Source: UBA1422 sp041752735 (GTDB taxonomy: Bacteria > Bacillota > Clostridia > Peptostreptococcales > Anaerovoracaceae). Taken from it: a stretch of 16,703 nucleotides of DNA. Positions within the stretch are counted from its first letter, which is position 1. Each line of letters starts with the position of its first letter. The translations under genes were made by a program, and so were the position numbers. The stretch is taken from NCBI GenBank assembly GCA_041752735.1, contig JBGSVW010000015.1, forward strand, positions 1-16,703. The letters run 5' to 3'. Positions 14,048 to 16,703 of the stretch are shown here, in pieces. The notes beneath the pieces are model-generated. The model saw only the letters and a program-made list of their open reading frames with translations. It was not told where the DNA came from and searched no databases.

Positions 14048-15483
14048 CTTTTTTCCTGTTGGCCACCTACCATATGTACTTTCATTAGATTCGTGGAACC
14101 GGGAATCCCCATGGGTACTCCGGCTGCGATGACCACCAAATCCCCTTTCTCCACATATCCCCCTTCCAGTGCTATGGCCACGGATTTTTCAATCAGCTCA
14201 TCTGTGGTAGACATTTGTGGCGTAGTGGCTGGGATCACACCCCAATGTAGCGCCAGGGTTCTGGCAACCCGTTCGCTAGGGGTCACTGCAATAATATCAC
14301 AGGAAGGGCGAAACTTAGAAATCCTTCTGGCTGTATGTCCGCTCTGGGTGGAAGCAATAATGGCTTTGGCATTCAACTCCGATGCAGTCGTGCATGCAGC
14401 CCAGCTGATCGCATTGGGGACATCCCAAGTAAGTGTATCTTTTTTTGCTTCCTGTACAGCCTCCCAATTCAACTCTTCTTCTGCCGCACCGGCGATTCTT
14501 GCCATGGTAATCGCTGCTTCGATGGGATACTTCCCACTGGCAGATTCGCCACTAAGCATAATCGCATCGGTACCATCGTATATTGCATTGGCTACATCTG
14601 AAACCTCTGCTCGTGTTGGTCTGGGATTTCGCATCATTGAATCCAGCATCTGGGTTGCAGTAATTACCGGGATTCCTGCCCGGTTACACTTGTGGATAAT
14701 CATTTTTTGAACCTGAGGAACCTCTTCAATGGGGATTTCAACTCCCATGTCCCCACGGGCCACCATGATGCCATCGGATACCTTGATGATTTCGTCTATG
14801 TTTTCGACTCCCTGCTGGTTTTCGATTTTAGAATAGATTAAAATATCATTGCCTCCACAAGCATCTAAAACTTCCCTAATGGCAAGTGTATCGGCAGCGC
14901 TTCGGATAAAGGATGCAGCTACAATGTCAATCCCGGCCTGGCAGCCAAACTGTAAGTCTGATTTATCCTGTTCAGTCAAGGAAGGTAAACTCACTGGTAC
15001 GCCAGGCACATTCACACCTTTGTTATTGGAAAGAGTTCCCCCATTCTTCACCTGCGTTTCAATTACTTTGCCGTCCACCTTTTGTACTTCCAGTCCCACC
15101 AAGCCATCGTCGATGAGAATGGTATCACCGGGCTTGACATCCTTATATAGTGTTTCATAACTGATGGAGCACTGATCAGCGGTTCCCTGTATCTCTTCAT
15201 CACAATGAATACGAAAAGGCTGCCCCTCTTGCAAGGTAACTTGTTCCGTTATAAATTTACCTGTTCGGATTTCCGGCCCTTTGGTATCCAGGATAATCGC
15301 AATGTGCCGATTGTATTTTTCCCGAATCTTTTTGACCAACAGGATTTTTTCGAGATTTTGTTCATGGGTTCCATGGGAGAAATTATGCCTGGAAGCGCTC
15401 ATTCCTGCTTCGATTAAAGCCGAAAGTATCTCTTCACTATCACTGGCTGGTCCAATGGTAAATACCATTTTTGTCTTCTGCAT
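14044..15483 (-). CDS. pyk: Pyruvate kinase
   Basis: This gene encodes 479 residues, starting at ATG 15483 with AGGAGAGG upstream. The substrate site SRHNFSHG (31-38) keeps Arg32, Asn34 and Ser36 in the usual numbering. It also has the catalytic-lysine region IYSKIEN, VARGDMGVEIP and the signature ITATQMLDSMMRNPRPTRAEVSDVANA. It transfers phosphate from phosphoenolpyruvate to ADP. The protein ends at the normal boundary of the three-domain fold and lacks the extra C-terminal PEP-utilizer-like domain of Bacillus/Geobacillus enzymes. It follows the GGDEF/HD-GYP gene by 9 nt and overlaps the EFR1 gene by 4 nt, so it sits inside a transcript. Confidence 0.98.
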   Translation of the reverse strand: MQKTKMVFTIGPASDSEEILSALIEAGMSASRHNFSHGTHEQNLEKILLVKKIREKYNRHIAIILDTKGPEIRTGKFITEQVTLQEGQPFRIHCDEEIQGTADQCSISYETLYKDVKPGDTILIDDGLVGLEVQKVDGKVIETQVKNGGTLSNNKGVNVPGVPVSLPSLTEQDKSDLQFGCQAGIDIVAASFIRSAADTLAIREVLDACGGNDILIYSKIENQQGVENIDEIIKVSDGIMVARGDMGVEIPIEEVPQVQKMIIHKCNRAGIPVITATQMLDSMMRNPRPTRAEVSDVANAIYDGTDAIMLSGESASGKYPIEAAITMARIAGAAEEELNWEAVQEAKKDTLTWDVPNAISWAACTTASELNAKAIIASTQSGHTARRISKFRPSCDIIAVTPSERVARTLALHWGVIPATTPQMSTTDELIEKSVAIALEGGYVEKGDLVVIAAGVPMGIPGSTNLMKVHMVGGQQEKR

Positions 15484-15492
15484 TTTCCTCTC

Positions 15493-16703
15493 CTATCCAA
15501 GCATTTCTAAATAGTGTTCCACAAATATTTCTGATACCTGCGGGTCAAAGTGAGTTCCTGCACAGCGTTTAATTTCAATAAGCGCCTGCTCTACAGTAAA
15601 CACATCTCCGTAGGCTCTGGGACGGGTCATGGCATCAAAGGCATCTGCCAATCCTATGATTCGAGCCTCAAGTGAAATATCGCTTCCGGAAATCCCCCGT
15701 GGATACCCTGTACCATCCCATTTTTCCTGGTGCTCCAACACAAATTTGGCAATTTCGGCAAACTCTTCAGAGCCACTTAATATCCGGTATCCAATCTCCG
15801 AATGCTTTTTCATTTCAACCCATTGGGCTTTTGTCAAGCGATCCGGACTATTTAGAATTTTTTCATCTATGCCTATTTTCCCGATGTCATGAAATAGTCC
15901 TGCCACTTTGAGCTGCTCGATGGTACTCTTCTCTAACTTCATTTGGATGGCAATTTTCTCGCATAGTTTACTGACTCGTTTGGAATGAAGCATTTCACGG
16001 TTATTCTTTTCGTATAGTGTGTTCATAATAATGTCTATCGTCTTGCTACGCACGCTTGATGCAACCAGCAATTTATTTCGATACATATTATCTTCAGCAC
16101 CTTTAGTAATCAACTCAATGGTTTCATCCGCCTGGTTTTTTGTATGCCTCCCGAAGGATACAGATAGCTTGATTCCATTAACGCTCTCTTTGCTTAAATT
16201 ATCATGTATCCTGTCTAAAATTATTTCCGCAGCATCAGCTGTTGTATTAGGCAACAGCATAACGAATTCATCCCCGCCAAATCTTGCTATAATGTCATCA
16301 TTTCTGCAGTTTGCTTTCATGATTTGTGCTGTTTTTTGAAGCAATAGATCACCATTGTCGTGTCCAAATGAATCGTTAACTAATTTCAAACCATTGACAT
16401 CACCCATTACTACAGTAAGTGGAAGATTTCTTTCTACGTCAAGGCGATGAAGCTCTTCTTCATAAAAACGCCTGTTATACAAACCAGTTAGATAATCATG
16501 GAAAGCAACATAGTGAATCTCTTCATCTTTCTGCTTTCGTTCGGTAACATCTCTGCTGATTCCAATAATCCCTTCCACACTGCCATCAAGTGACCAATAT
16601 GGCGTCTTTAAAGTGTCTAACATCCTTTTACTACCATCTGGGTAGGTTACTAGCTCCTCGTCCTCTCTCTGAGTTTTTTCGGTGACCATCTTATTATCAA
16701 TAT
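15493..16703 (-). CDS. GGDEF and HD-GYP signalling protein with PAS (partial, N-terminus off window)
   Basis: The frame is open up to the right edge (IDNK precedes the first ATG at 16689), so the true start and the PAS core lie outside. Counting from that ATG, residues 1-55 are the end of a PAS/PAC domain (EELVTYPDGS, then GISRDVTERK). The diguanylate cyclase domain (60-210) has GDVNGLK with the metal Asp, an intact GGDEF at 138-142 and RNDD at 129-132 exactly five residues before it, the usual inhibitory c-di-GMP I-site. The HD-GYP domain (about 230-398) has HDIGK at 267-271 and H-x4-DGTGYP around 320-330, residues typical of an active c-di-GMP phosphodiesterase. So it can in principle make and break c-di-GMP; its net activity is unknown. 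Confidence 0.95.
   Translation of the reverse strand, partial: IDNKMVTEKTQREDEELVTYPDGSKRMLDTLKTPYWSLDGSVEGIIGISRDVTERKQKDEEIHYVAFHDYLTGLYNRRFYEEELHRLDVERNLPLTVVMGDVNGLKLVNDSFGHDNGDLLLQKTAQIMKANCRNDDIIARFGGDEFVMLLPNTTADAAEIILDRIHDNLSKESVNGIKLSVSFGRHTKNQADETIELITKGAEDNMYRNKLLVASSVRSKTIDIIMNTLYEKNNREMLHSKRVSKLCEKIAIQMKLEKSTIEQLKVAGLFHDIGKIGIDEKILNSPDRLTKAQWVEMKKHSEIGYRILSGSEEFAEIAKFVLEHQEKWDGTGYPRGISGSDISLEARIIGLADAFDAMTRPRAYGDVFTVEQALIEIKRCAGTHFDPQVSEIFVEHYLEMLG

Noticed and set aside
1..16703. CRISPR arrays, tRNA or rRNA genes, insertion sequences.
   Set aside because: No regularly spaced repeats, tRNA-like cloverleaf, rRNA segment, transposase ORF or terminal inverted repeats were recognised.

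Overview
The window looks like chromosomal DNA of an anaerobic, low-to-mid-GC Firmicute (Clostridia type). Evidence for this is inferred from gene content and layout: strong GGAGG-type ribosome binding sites, ATGA-overlapping genes, Gram-positive style lipoproteins, a membrane-anchored surface protein with a bacterial Ig-like domain, a stand-alone TrpB2, an EFR1-type flavodoxin/ferredoxin protein and a GGDEF/HD-GYP protein. All genes but one lie on the minus strand; no rRNA, tRNA, IS element or CRISPR array was seen. The species is not identifiable by eye.

Region 1 (about 1-8834) is the most interesting. Reading on the minus strand it has a promoter and a structured 5' leader RNA (about 8650-8795). 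Then come a FecCD-type ABC permease, its ATPase and a lipoprotein binding protein, followed by a secreted and membrane-anchored Ig-like surface protein, a MotA/TolQ/ExbB-type channel, a DUF2149 (ExbD-like) protein and a small lipoprotein with a sulfite-oxidase-like (SUOX) fold. A second RNA of the same apparent family (about 2745-2865) with an intrinsic terminator follows. Last is a very large secreted multidomain protein that runs off the left edge. Both RNAs share CCGAGTC-(3-4 nt)-AGCCTAA at the 5' side and GGCATT at the 3' side, and the first also has a textbook 11-nt tetraloop receptor and a GAAA tetraloop. My best guess is a molybdenum/tungsten-cofactor (Moco) type riboswitch, but I cannot confirm the class. 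The set reads as one regulated uptake machine: surface capture proteins, a proton-driven ExbB/DUF2149 module and an ABC importer of the MolBCA/BtuCDF superfamily. The substrate is unknown (molybdate, tungstate, a metal chelate, heme or a corrinoid are all possible).

Region 2 (8889-9476, plus strand) is a THEP1-like nucleoside-triphosphatase divergent from the transporter operon.

Region 3 (9496-11127, minus) is a stand-alone trpB2 preceded by its own promoter, a 33-residue leader peptide with three consecutive Trp codons and a strong terminator, i.e. ribosome-mediated attenuation.

Region 4 (11193-16703, minus) is a run of closely spaced housekeeping/accessory genes: GGDEF+HD-GYP signalling protein (5' end off the window), pyruvate kinase, EFR1 flavodoxin/ferredoxin, ZIP metal transporter, DUF3830 protein and AlkA-type DNA glycosylase.
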